DNA from: an uncultured Porphyromonadaceae bacterium
Lineage (GTDB): Bacteria > Bacteroidota > Bacteroidia > Bacteroidales > UBA11471
NCBI GenBank assembly: GCA_900542765.1
Contig: UQOX01000009.1
Coordinates: 16,784 to 80,783 of the forward strand
Direction: 5' to 3'
Length of the DNA: 64,000 nt
Both the position numbers and the translations under genes were made by a program. Every line of letters starts with the position of its first letter. Positions within the stretch are counted from its first letter, which is position 1. The notes under the pieces are model-generated. The model was given only the letters and a program-made list of their open reading frames with translations. It did no database searches and was not told the origin of the DNA. Shown piece after piece: positions 53,521 to 61,014 of the stretch.

Positions 53521-54099
53521 TTATTTCGAGCCCTCTTTTTTGTCGAAAATCGAGGAGCGCGCTTTCTGAACGATAATTCGGGGTGTGTTTCCCGAGCCGT
53601 TTTTTTCGTCTCTTAGATAACCTTGTGCTTTCTTGCGGGCGACGAAAATGCGGCTTTTTACGGTACCCAGGGGTATCCCTATTTTTGTGGCAATCTCTTC
53701 ATATTTATATCCGGCAATATATAGGCCGAAAGGTATGCGGTATTCTTTTTCGAGAGTGCCTATGGCGTGTGTGATGTCTTGCATGATGCAACGTGAGTCG
53801 GCCGAGTCGCTTGCTTCAAGGGGTATTTCATGCAGGGGTTCGTCCGCGGAATCCTTTGCCGTGAGGTGTACTTCGTGTGAAGTGCGGCATTGATTGAGGA
53901 AAACGTTTTTCATGATCGTGTATAACCACCCGTTGAGATTGATGGCGTTGGTTATCTTTTCGTACTGCGTCAAGGCTTTTAGAATGACCGTTTGTGCCAA
54001 GTCCAAGGCATCGTCTCTCTGCTTTGTCAGCTGGTAGGCCGAGTGATATAGAAATTTTTGTTTGGCGATTAAATGTTCTGTCAACTCTTGTTCTGTCAT
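53521..54099 (-). CDS. ECF-type RNA polymerase sigma factor
   Basis: A 192-aa sigma-70-family protein. Region 2 (about residues 12-78) includes YQLTKQRDDALDLAQTVILKAL for core and -10 binding and NLNGWLYTIMKNVFLN. Region 4 (about 108-160) has GYKYEEIATKIGIPLGTVKSRIF, a clear helix-turn-helix. A tail of 25-30 basic residues follows. No anti-sigma factor gene lies beside it. It is transcribed toward DUF6048 and faces a 550-base region without genes at its 5' side. Confidence 0.88.
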   Translation of the reverse strand: MTEQELTEHLIAKQKFLYHSAYQLTKQRDDALDLAQTVILKALTQYEKITNAINLNGWLYTIMKNVFLNQCRTSHEVHLTAKDSADEPLHEIPLEASDSADSRCIMQDITHAIGTLEKEYRIPFGLYIAGYKYEEIATKIGIPLGTVKSRIFVARKKAQGYLRDEKNGSGNTPRIIVQKARSSIFDKKEGSK

Positions 54100-54599
54100 G
54101 GTTGTGATTGTAACTTCGAATTGAGTGTGAATAATAAATAGGATTGAGGGGGGCTTTCCCTTCCCCGATGGAAGTTTTATAAACGGGAATGGCTCGATTT
54201 TTTATAGTGTGCCCGATGTAATTTCTTTTTCTGTCATGTCTCTTCTATTTACACAAGGAAATAAGTGAAATAATAATTATAAATGTAAATATACCCCAAA
54301 AATGTTTCGCGATTTCTTGATTTATTACATTTGATAACATATTTTAGGTATCGTAGAAGCAGTAGTCGTCCGTTCTTTTCTCGGGTTGCTCCATCTTCTT
54401 TGCCGGAGATTATCGGGTCGGAGTCATCTGGGGTTATGCGTTGCCAAACAATCGATGCTTATTGCGTCGTGGTGCGGTATAATCGCACGGAATTTTTTGC
54501 CGTGATTTGCTCAGGGAATCTTCTGTGTGATTTTTTGTAAAAGCTCCTTATTTAATCATAATATTCTCATGGAAATATATTCCAATGGAAAATAATTTA
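54100..54599. other. Long intergenic region, no gene supported
   Basis: About 500 bases upstream of the sigma factor gene. It is AT-rich at 54180-54340. A 69-codon open frame at 54331-54540 has no family look, no ribosome site and unusual composition, so I do not call it. A C-rich/G-rich hairpin-like stretch lies near 54150-54175. No tRNA or known RNA was recognised. Confidence 0.45.
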
Positions 54600-54607
54600 T
54601 ATCTTTG
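54600..54607 (+). promoter_or_regulatory. -7 box before the DUF6132-thioredoxin operon
   Basis: TATCTTTG about 47 bases before the ATG at 54654. No -33 match at the expected distance. Confidence 0.45.
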
Positions 54608-54653
54608 TCTTGTCCTGAAAAGGAAAGATGTCTCACGCATAAAACGGCAGAAG

Positions 54654-54875
54654 ATGATCAAGCGATTTTTACAACGGCGCTGGCCCCTCCTGGTGGGGCT
54701 GTTGCTCGGCGGGATAGCCGGCTATCTCTACAATGTGTATGTGGGTTGTGCCTCGGGCACCTGTATGATAACCTCGTCGCCCTATCTGAGTACGCTATGG
54801 GGGGCAGCCCTGGGTGGCCTGCTGGTCGACGGTTTTCGTCCGTGCAGCGGACGGGGAGGGTCGTGCCATGAGTAA
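54654..54875 (+). CDS. DUF6132 small membrane protein
   Basis: A 73-aa protein with two membrane helices (about residues 11-32 and 46-63) joined by a short loop VGCASGTCMITSSP that has two cysteines. The opening MIKRFLQRRWPLLVGLLLG and the GxxGGLL in the second helix match the DUF6132 family; such proteins were not characterised to my knowledge. The Cys pair just outside the membrane, next to a thioredoxin gene, suggests a redox link. ATG 54654 is chosen over 54585, since the extra residues precede the transcription start. It overlaps the thioredoxin gene by 8 bases. Confidence 0.75.
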   Translation: MIKRFLQRRWPLLVGLLLGGIAGYLYNVYVGCASGTCMITSSPYLSTLWGAALGGLLVDGFRPCSGRGGSCHE

Positions 54876-55344
54876 GCTGGTGCCGTTGGTCGTTGCGGCC
54901 GTGTTGCTGGTGTCGTGCCGGCATGCCGCCGTCGGAAAGGAAAACAAACAATTAAACAAGAATAAGAAAATGGAAGTAGTACATTTAACCAAAGAAGAAT
55001 TTTTGAGACAAGTGGTCGATTACGAGAACAATCCCACCGAGTGGAAGTACCTGGGCGACAAGCCGGCCATCGTCGATTTCTATGCCGACTGGTGTGCCCC
55101 CTGCAAAATGCTCGCTCCGGTGCTCGAAGAGCTGGCTGCCGAGTACAAGGGCCGCATCGTCATTTACAAGGTGAATACCGAGCAGGAGCAGGAACTGGCC
55201 GCGGTCTTTGGCATACGCAGCATTCCCACCCTCTTGTTTGTTCCCATGCAGGGCGGGCCGCAGATGGCTGCCGGTGCTTTGCCCAAACATACCTTGAAAG
55301 AGGCCATTGAGAATGTCTTGTTGTCAAACGCAAATGCGGAGTGA
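54868..55344 (+). CDS. Thioredoxin-domain lipoprotein
   Basis: A 158-aa protein. The N-terminus has a signal peptide ending LLVSC (Cys16), so it is probably an envelope lipoprotein. An asparagine/lysine-rich linker of about 20 residues follows, then a thioredoxin fold (about 40-155) with active site DWCAPCKML and the cis-Pro loop RSIPTLLF. A second start at 54970 (MEVVHLTKEE) would give a cytoplasmic thioredoxin; the upstream overlap with DUF6132 supports the longer one. It should reduce or isomerise disulphides. The ferredoxin gene starts one base after the stop. Confidence 0.88.
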   Translation: MSKLVPLVVAAVLLVSCRHAAVGKENKQLNKNKKMEVVHLTKEEFLRQVVDYENNPTEWKYLGDKPAIVDFYADWCAPCKMLAPVLEELAAEYKGRIVIYKVNTEQEQELAAVFGIRSIPTLLFVPMQGGPQMAAGALPKHTLKEAIENVLLSNANAE

Positions 55345-55345
55345 T

Positions 55346-55528
55346 ATGGCTTATGTTGTCGATGCGGCCAAATGTCCGCAAAATCATCGGTGCCCGTTGT
55401 TGGCCGTGTGTCCCGTCGGAGCCATTTCGCAGGAGGGCTTTTCGTTGCCGCGCATCGATGCCTCGTTGTGCATCGAGTGCGGTAAGTGTGCCCGCCAGTG
55501 CGGCATGCAGGCAATCTCTAAAAAGTGA
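55346..55528 (+). CDS. Small ferredoxin with one standard and one irregular Cys set
   Basis: A 60-aa protein. The second half has the normal CIECGKCARQCG set for a [4Fe-4S] cluster (with the first-half CP cysteine as fourth ligand). The first half has Cys residues five residues apart (CPQNHRC then LLAVCP) instead of CxxCxxC, so a second cluster is doubtful or unusual. It lies one base behind the thioredoxin gene, and its last bases overlap the alternative GTG start of marR. Probably an electron carrier. Confidence 0.85.
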   Translation: MAYVVDAAKCPQNHRCPLLAVCPVGAISQEGFSLPRIDASLCIECGKCARQCGMQAISKK

Positions 55529-55533
55529 AAAAG

Positions 55534-55899
55534 ATGGATACCGACACATTATGCAACATCAGGGAATTGTACCTGTGTATCATGCGGTTTGAGAACCACT
55601 TTGAGGAGACTTTCGGACTGACTTTGAACGAGGGTATGTTGTTGTGCACGCTTTCGCATGCCCCGTCGAGCATGACTTGCGGCGAGCTGGCCGGGGCGCT
55701 CGACCTTTCGCCTTCGAATATGTCGAAGGTCATCAAGTCGGCCGAGAAAAAAGAGTTGCTCTCGCGACGTTTGGGAGAGAGCGACAAACGCCAGATGTAT
55801 TTCTCGCTTTCGGCCAAAGGCCGGGCGCAGCTCGATGCCATCGACATGCAGCAACTCGATGTGCCCGAGTGCTTGTTGCGATTCTGTGATAATCGTTGA
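55534..55899 (+). CDS. MarR-family transcriptional regulator
   Basis: A 121-aa winged-helix protein. The recognition part MTCGELAGALDLSPSNMSKVIKSAEKK (split view: helices about residues 48-75) and the wing SRRLGESDKRQMYFSLS match MarR. Two Cys residues near the N-terminus (residues 7 and 16) could sense redox state, but that is a guess. GTG 55525 is a possible start. It is the last gene of the DUF6132-thioredoxin-ferredoxin operon and could control it. A terminator follows. Confidence 0.85.
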   Translation: MDTDTLCNIRELYLCIMRFENHFEETFGLTLNEGMLLCTLSHAPSSMTCGELAGALDLSPSNMSKVIKSAEKKELLSRRLGESDKRQMYFSLSAKGRAQLDAIDMQQLDVPECLLRFCDNR

Positions 55900-55908
55900 T
55901 GAATCGCT

Positions 55909-55949
55909 GCCCGTCCCAAATAAAACGGGACGGGCGGCGTGCTTTTTTT
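55909..55949 (+). terminator. Terminator after marR
   Basis: Perfect 9-base stem (GCCCGTCCC) with loop AAATAAAAC, then GGCGTGC and seven T. Confidence 0.8.
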
Positions 55950-55967
55950 CGATTTTGCGGCATTTAA

Positions 55968-55999
55968 TTTGGTGCGTGCAGGTCAAGTTATTATCTTTG
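55968..55999 (+). promoter_or_regulatory. Promoter of the GH28 gene
   Basis: TTTG (55968-55971), 20-base spacer, TATCTTTG (55992-55999): exact consensus. Transcription would start near 56006. Confidence 0.8.
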
Positions 56000-56063
56000 T
56001 CCGATATGCGCGCAATGAGTCGGGGTAGAAACCCGGCGCCGCATGACAAGAAAGAAAGTATAT

Positions 56064-57416
56064 ATGAATCAACAAATCCCGAAAACCATGAAACATCTGT
56101 TTTTGTTTATGGCGATATTCTTGTGCATGAATGTTGCCGGAAAAGAGAAATTCCCCGATGGTACGACCATACCCGATTGGTTCTACCAGTATGACCCGGT
56201 CGATGTGGCCTCACTGGGTAAAGCCTATCGCATCACCGATTACGGCGTGGTGGCCAACGACAGCAATCTCATTCAGACCCAGGCCATACAGGCCGTTATC
56301 GACAAAGCCGCAGCCGAAGGGGGTGGCGTGGTGGTGATTCCGCGCGGCACGTTCCTTAGCGGAGCTCTCTTCTTCAAGCCCGGTACGCACCTCCATCTCG
56401 AAGAGGGCGGCGTGTTGAAAGGCAGTGACGACATCAGCAACTTCCCCATCATCGACACCCGCATCGAGGGGCAGTCGCTCAAATACTTTGCCGCACTTGT
56501 CAATGCCGATGGCGTGAACGGTTTTACCATCACGGGCAAAGGCACGATAAACGGTAACGGATTGCGTTACTGGAAGTCGTTCTGGCTTCGTCGCAAGGTC
56601 ATTCCCAAATGCACCAACATGGACGAGTTGCGTCCCCGTCTCGTGCACATCTCCAACTGCAAGGACGTCCAGCTCGAAGGGGTAAGCCTCATCAATTCGC
56701 CTTTCTGGACGACCCATCTCTACAAATGCGAGAACGTGAAACTGCTCAACCTGCACATCTTCGCCCCGTCGGCTCCCGTGAAGGCGCCCAGTTCCGATGC
56801 CATAGACATCGACGTTTGCACCAATGTGCTCGTCAAGGGGTGCTACCTCTCGGTCAATGACGATGCCATTGCCCTCAAAGGCGGCAAAGGTCCTTGGGCC
56901 GACAAGGACAAGAACAACGGCGGTAACTACAACATCATTATCGAGGACTGTGTCTACGGTTTCTGCCACAGTGCCCTTACCTGCGGCAGTGAGTCGATCC
57001 ACGACCGCAACATCATTTTGCGTCGCATCAAAATCAACAATGCTTCCCGCCTCCTGTGGTTGAAGATGCGTCCCGATACGCCGCAGAAGTATGAGTATAT
57101 CCTCGTCGAAGACATCGAGGGCGATGCCCGCAGCTTCCTCTATGTGAAACCTTGGCGTCAGTTCTTCGATTTGCAAGGTCGCGAAGATACCCCCTATTCC
57201 TACTCCAACAACATTACGATGCGCAACATCAAGCTCCACTGCAACGTGTTCTTCGATGTGAACGCTTCGGACGATTATTTCCTCTCCGATTTCACGTTTG
57301 AGAACCTCGACCTTACCGTCGATAAAAATGCCACGTTGAAGGACGACATCATCGATGGTCTCAAAATTAAGAACGTTACCATCAACGGCGAGAAATTGCC
57401 CAACCGCAAGAATTGA
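56064..57416 (+). CDS. GH28 polygalacturonase/rhamnogalacturonase-like glycosidase
   Basis: A 450-aa secreted protein of the right-handed β-helix GH28 class. The signal peptide is about residues 9-25 (LFLFMAIFLCM). YGVVANDSNLIQTQAIQAVID is the usual pectin-lyase-fold opening, DAIDIDVCTN then SVNDDAIALKGG holds the paired catalytic Asp, and RRIKINNASR resembles the RIK motif. The GHG motif between them is replaced by CHSALTCGSE, so the exact activity may differ. It probably acts in the periplasm on pectin fragments. No susC/susD pair is near. ATG 56043 and 56088 are alternative starts. Confidence 0.88.
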   Translation: MNQQIPKTMKHLFLFMAIFLCMNVAGKEKFPDGTTIPDWFYQYDPVDVASLGKAYRITDYGVVANDSNLIQTQAIQAVIDKAAAEGGGVVVIPRGTFLSGALFFKPGTHLHLEEGGVLKGSDDISNFPIIDTRIEGQSLKYFAALVNADGVNGFTITGKGTINGNGLRYWKSFWLRRKVIPKCTNMDELRPRLVHISNCKDVQLEGVSLINSPFWTTHLYKCENVKLLNLHIFAPSAPVKAPSSDAIDIDVCTNVLVKGCYLSVNDDAIALKGGKGPWADKDKNNGGNYNIIIEDCVYGFCHSALTCGSESIHDRNIILRRIKINNASRLLWLKMRPDTPQKYEYILVEDIEGDARSFLYVKPWRQFFDLQGREDTPYSYSNNITMRNIKLHCNVFFDVNASDDYFLSDFTFENLDLTVDKNATLKDDIIDGLKIKNVTINGEKLPNRKN

Positions 57417-57451
57417 TTCTCCCGGCAGGAACGCTTCGCGACTCCGTAAAC

Positions 57452-57488
57452 AAAATCGCACCGACCCCGACGGCCGGTGCGATTTTTG
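57452..57488. terminator. Bidirectional terminator between GH28 and MFS
   Basis: 12-base perfect stem (AAAATCGCACCG) with an 11-base loop, T-rich on the right and on the minus side. The 57489-57658 stretch after it holds no gene. Confidence 0.8.
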
Positions 57489-57658
57489 TTTGGGGGGGTG
57501 CTTGTCTCACCGGAAGAGATGCCCATGCTTGCTTTTTGGGTGAGCAAGCGAGAGGAATAGGGTGCTATTGGGGGCACGCCGAGATGTCCGGTGAGTCCGT
57601 TGAGGGGTGTTTTCGCAGGAGATGCATCGGGAGGAAGGCAAGTGAGAGGAATGGTGCG

Positions 57659-58840
57659 CTATTCTTTTGTATATACCGTGATGCCCAGTGAGAGCAAGGC
57701 CATGATGCCTCCCACGGCCGACACTCCGCCCCAGCCCCAAAGGCTCCATGCCGTACCTGAGAGGAAGGTGCCCAGTGAACCTCCGATGAAGTAGGCGGTC
57801 ATAAAAATCGTGTTGATGCGGTTCGACGCCTTGGGGTTCAAGGAGAAGATGACGGTCTGGTTACTCAGTTGAATGCACTGCATGCCGATGTCGAGAATGA
57901 GTATGGTGGCGATGATGGCGGCGTAGGTGTTACCCCACCGGTAGGCGATGACCCAGGCTCCCAGCATGAGGACGGCACCGAGCAGGTTGAAGCGGTGCAC
58001 CCCGAAGCGGGTGACCAGCCGTCCCACGAGCGATGCGGTCAGGGCGCCGGCCACGCCGCACAGTCCCAGCAGACCCACGATGTCGCTGCCGGCATAGAAC
58101 GGCGCCTGCTCCATGCGGAAGGTGAGAGAGGCCCAAAGCGTGAGGAACGAACCGAACGCCAAGGCGGCCCGCAGGGCGCAGATGCGCAAGAGCCGGTGTT
58201 CGCGGACAAGGGCGAAGAGCGAATTCATCAACCGGCGGTATGTGCCGTTGTAGTTGCGCTCGGTGCCCGGCATGATGTGCCACACGACAAAGGTGCAGAG
58301 GATCATTGCGCCGGCGGCTATGGCATACATGGCGCGCCAGCCGAGCCATTCGCCCACCAGTCCGCTTATCACCCGCGAAGCCAAGATGCCGGTAAGCAGT
58401 CCCGAGACGATGAGACCCACGTTGGCGCCCTTCTTCTCGGGGCGGGAATATTGGGCGGCGATGGGGATAAATATTTGCGGCATGACCGAGCAGACGCCCA
58501 CGGCAAACGATGCGGCCATGACCGGGAGATAATGTCCCGACACGGCGATGCAGAGCAGGGCGGCTGCCAGCAGGGTGAAGCTGCCTGCCACGATTTTCTT
58601 GCGGTCGAACATGTCGCCCGAGGGAATGACAAAAAACAACCCGCAGGCATAGCCCACCTGGGTAATCATGGCGATGAGGCTGGCTCTCCACTCGTCGACG
58701 CCCAGGTCATTGCCCATGAGCGAGAGGAGGAGCTGGCAGTAATAGATGTTGGCTACCGAGATGGCGGCCATGCAAGCCATGGTAAAGAGCAGCGATGCCG
58801 AGATGCCTTCGTTGTCTCTCAGTTGCAGCGGTTGTTTCAT
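57659..58840 (-). CDS. Major facilitator superfamily transporter
   Basis: A 393-aa membrane protein with 12 helices. The motif-A loop GDMFDRKKI lies between helices 2 and 3 and VVWHIMPGTERN between the two halves. The wording is close to the YgaY/YbcL-type drug or sugar-efflux group, but the substrate is unknown. It is monocistronic on the minus strand, facing the GH28 gene. Nothing in the sequence ties it to pectin use. Confidence 0.88.
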   Translation of the reverse strand: MKQPLQLRDNEGISASLLFTMACMAAISVANIYYCQLLLSLMGNDLGVDEWRASLIAMITQVGYACGLFFVIPSGDMFDRKKIVAGSFTLLAAALLCIAVSGHYLPVMAASFAVGVCSVMPQIFIPIAAQYSRPEKKGANVGLIVSGLLTGILASRVISGLVGEWLGWRAMYAIAAGAMILCTFVVWHIMPGTERNYNGTYRRLMNSLFALVREHRLLRICALRAALAFGSFLTLWASLTFRMEQAPFYAGSDIVGLLGLCGVAGALTASLVGRLVTRFGVHRFNLLGAVLMLGAWVIAYRWGNTYAAIIATILILDIGMQCIQLSNQTVIFSLNPKASNRINTIFMTAYFIGGSLGTFLSGTAWSLWGWGGVSAVGGIMALLSLGITVYTKE

Positions 58841-58880
58841 GTGATTGTGCCGGTTCTTGTTTGGGGGGAATGGCTATAAA

Positions 58881-58915
58881 AAAGAAAAAACCTTACAACC
58901 GGAATTGTAAGGTTT
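58881..58915 (-). terminator. Terminator of tRNA-Glu
   Basis: 10-base stem (AACCTTACAA) with a 6-base loop; on the minus strand a T-rich run follows immediately. Confidence 0.85.
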
Positions 58916-58918
58916 TGT

Positions 58919-58990
58919 AGCGAAGCCGGGAATCGAACCCGGGTCTCATCCGTGAGAGGGATACGTGCTAGGCCACTACACTACATCGCC
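58919..58990 (-). tRNA. tRNA-Glu (anticodon CTC)
   Basis: A minus-strand cloverleaf. Anticodon stem TATCC/GGATG (one wobble) holds loop CTCTCAC, giving CTC for GAG codons. The T-arm CCGGG-TTCGATT-CCCGG is perfect. The acceptor GGCGATG/CTTCGCT has one T-T mismatch and a terminal G-T pair. CCA is not encoded. Confidence 0.85.
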
Positions 58991-59006
58991 ATCATTTAAG
59001 ACGCCA

Positions 59007-59036
59007 CAAAGGTAGTTGTTTTGTGAATACGGCAAA
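59007..59036 (-). promoter_or_regulatory. Promoter of tRNA-Glu
   Basis: On the minus strand: TTTG (59036-59033), spacer 18, TACCTTTG (59014-59007). The tRNA begins 16 bases on. Confidence 0.6.
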
Positions 59037-59090
59037 AGAATTTTACATATTTTAATACGATTCTCCCTGCCGATTCCCTTCTTGACGCTT

Positions 59091-59867
59091 TTATTGCTCG
59101 CTGAGCCCGAACAACCGACAGGCGTTGGCATAGGTCTCGGCTTCGATTTCGGCCCTGTCTCGATGCAATTCGGCGGCGATGAAATCGGCCGTTTGGGCGA
59201 TGTAGGCCGGCTCGTTGCGTTTCCCGCGGTAGGGGACGGGCGCCAGGTAGGGGGCGTCGGTTTCGAGCAGCAGCCGGTCTGACGGGATAGCCGGGAGCAC
59301 TTCGCGCAGGGTGCTTTTCTTGAACGTGACGGTGCCGTTGATGCCGATGTAGAAGTCGCCCAGCGCAAAAATCTGCGACAGGGTATCGGTGTCGCCGCTG
59401 AAACTGTGGAAAACGCCGCGCAGGCCGAGGTGCGACAGCCGGCCCAGGAGCGAAATGATGGGCTCGAATGCCTCCCGGCAGTGAATGATGACGGGCAATG
59501 ACCGTTGGGCGGCAAGGCGCACTTGGGCTTCCAGTGCGTCGAGTTGCTCGTGCAGATGGCTTTTGTCCCAATACAGGTCGAGTCCTATCTCTCCCACGGC
59601 ACGATAGGGATAACGGTCGAAAAGTTCGAACGTGCGGTCGAGCGCCTCGGTATAATGTTCGGTTACCGAGGTGGGGTGCAGGCCCATGGCGGCGATGCAC
59701 AAGGCGGGGTAGGTGTCGAGAGTGCGGTGCAGGGCATCGACGGTGTCGAGGTCGACATTGGGGAGCATGAGGCGGCCGATGCCGTTTGCGAGGGCGCGGT
59801 GCACCACCTCGTCGCGGTCGGTGTCGAACTCGGGCAGGTAGATGTGGGTGTGGGTGTCGAAAATCAT
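59091..59867 (-). CDS. tatD: TatD-family metal-dependent hydrolase (DNase)
   Basis: A 258-aa TIM-barrel hydrolase. Metal ligands are visible in order: FDTHTHIYL at the start, AVGEIGLDLY near residue 92, VIIHCREAFEP near 127, FHSFSGD near 152, and LLETDAPYLAP near 200. TatD proteins are DNA 3'-exonucleases linked to repair and nucleic-acid turnover. It follows the polyprenyl synthase gene by 11 bases, a common Bacteroidetes arrangement. Confidence 0.93.
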   Translation of the reverse strand: MIFDTHTHIYLPEFDTDRDEVVHRALANGIGRLMLPNVDLDTVDALHRTLDTYPALCIAAMGLHPTSVTEHYTEALDRTFELFDRYPYRAVGEIGLDLYWDKSHLHEQLDALEAQVRLAAQRSLPVIIHCREAFEPIISLLGRLSHLGLRGVFHSFSGDTDTLSQIFALGDFYIGINGTVTFKKSTLREVLPAIPSDRLLLETDAPYLAPVPYRGKRNEPAYIAQTADFIAAELHRDRAEIEAETYANACRLFGLSEQ

Positions 59868-59878
59868 CGTCTTCCCGT

Positions 59879-60853
59879 TTAGGAGTTGCGTTGCATGAGG
59901 CGGGCGGCCAGTTCACGCAACGGAGCCGTGCGGTCGGCCGGGACACTCAGCGAGTCGAGCTGTTGCAGGGACAAGGTGTCGTATTGCTCGATTTTTTCGA
60001 GGCAGAGCCGGTCGACGCCCAGCCGGTTGTAGAGTGCCGTGACGGCGGCGATCTTCTCGGCCGGGTCGTAGTCTGTGGCCGAGAGCCAGCGGTCGAGTTC
60101 TTCGCGATCGGCTCCCTGGGCGAGACGTTGGGCATTGATGAGCATGTAGGTCTTTTTGTTGTTGAGAATATCGCCTCCGATATTTTTCCCGAAAACCCGT
60201 GCGTCGCCATACACATCGAGGTAGTCGTCGCGTAATTGGAATGCCAGTCCCAAGTTCACGCCGAAGTCGTATATCGCCTTGGCGTCGTTGTCGGTCGCGC
60301 CGGCAATGAGGGCGCCGATTTTCAGGGCGCCGCCCAGCAGTACGGCGGTTTTCAGCCGTATCATCTCGATGTATTCCTCTTCGCGCACATCGCTGCGGCT
60401 TTCAAATTCCATGTCATATTGTTGGCCTTCGCATATTTCGAGGGCGGTTTCCAGAAACACGTCGCACACCGCCTTGCGGCTTGGTGCAGGCGATTTCACC
60501 ACTTGCATGAAGGCCAGGATTTGCATGGCGTCGCCCGAGAGAATGGCCGTGTTCTCGTCCCACTTCACATGCACGGTGGGTTTCCCGCGGCGCAGGTCGG
60601 CCTTGTCCATCACGTCATCGTGCAGCAGGGTGAAGTTGTGGAAGATTTCGATGCCGGCGGCGGCATCGAGGGCCTCGCGGTAGTCGCCGTCGAAAAGTTC
60701 GCACGACAAGAGCGTCAGGACAGGGCGTATGCGTTTCCCTCCCAAAGCCAGTTCGTAGCGTATGGGGTTATAGAGTTCGGCCGGTGCCGGCGGGTAGGCA
60801 ACGGCATCGAGCGTTTTTTGTACAATGGCGATGAATTCTTCCGGTGTGTGCAT
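59879..60853 (-). CDS. Polyprenyl diphosphate synthase (GGPP/FPP type)
   Basis: A 324-aa all-helical prenyltransferase. LALGGKRIRPVLTLL near residue 37, the first Asp-rich motif LLHDDVMDKADLRRGKPT near 80, and the second, LAFQLRDDYLDVYGD near 210, are complete, and both bind the magnesium-diphosphate of the substrates. Short-chain length is likely, as two bulky residues precede the first motif (FHNFTLLHDD). It supplies chains for quinones or lipid carriers. ATG 60853 is used; the extra upstream codons do not resemble the family. Confidence 0.92.
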   Translation of the reverse strand: MHTPEEFIAIVQKTLDAVAYPPAPAELYNPIRYELALGGKRIRPVLTLLSCELFDGDYREALDAAAGIEIFHNFTLLHDDVMDKADLRRGKPTVHVKWDENTAILSGDAMQILAFMQVVKSPAPSRKAVCDVFLETALEICEGQQYDMEFESRSDVREEEYIEMIRLKTAVLLGGALKIGALIAGATDNDAKAIYDFGVNLGLAFQLRDDYLDVYGDARVFGKNIGGDILNNKKTYMLINAQRLAQGADREELDRWLSATDYDPAEKIAAVTALYNRLGVDRLCLEKIEQYDTLSLQQLDSLSVPADRTAPLRELAARLMQRNS

Positions 60854-60885
60854 ATAAGTATAATACGATTGAATAAACAGTTTCC

Positions 60886-60893
60886 CAAAAGTA
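60886..60893 (-). promoter_or_regulatory. -7 box for the polyprenyl synthase-tatD operon
   Basis: Reads TACTTTTG on the minus strand, 32 bases before the start. Only a poor -33 candidate (GTTG, spacer 17) is visible. Confidence 0.45.
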
Positions 60894-61001
60894 CATCTTT
60901 CTTTCCGATTCAACGGTAAAAGTCAACGAAAAAAAGAACCTATAAAAATTACCTTCCTCATACTTCCGAAGCCATTTTCCCGTTATACCAAAAAGATTGT
61001 G

Positions 61002-61009
61002 TATCTTTG
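61002..61009 (+). promoter_or_regulatory. -7 box at the very start of porQ
   Basis: TATCTTTG only five bases before the first ATG, so transcription would start at or next to the start codon. No -33 box is clear. Confidence 0.4.
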
Positions 61010-61014
61010 ACCGC

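Noticed and set aside
54331..54540. 69-codon plus-strand frame in the gap before DUF6132
   Set aside because: No ribosome site, no recognisable pattern, composition unlike exported or cytoplasmic proteins.
56064..57416. GH28 as a type IX secretion cargo
   Set aside because: The C-terminus ends within the β-helix; no sorting domain tail is present.
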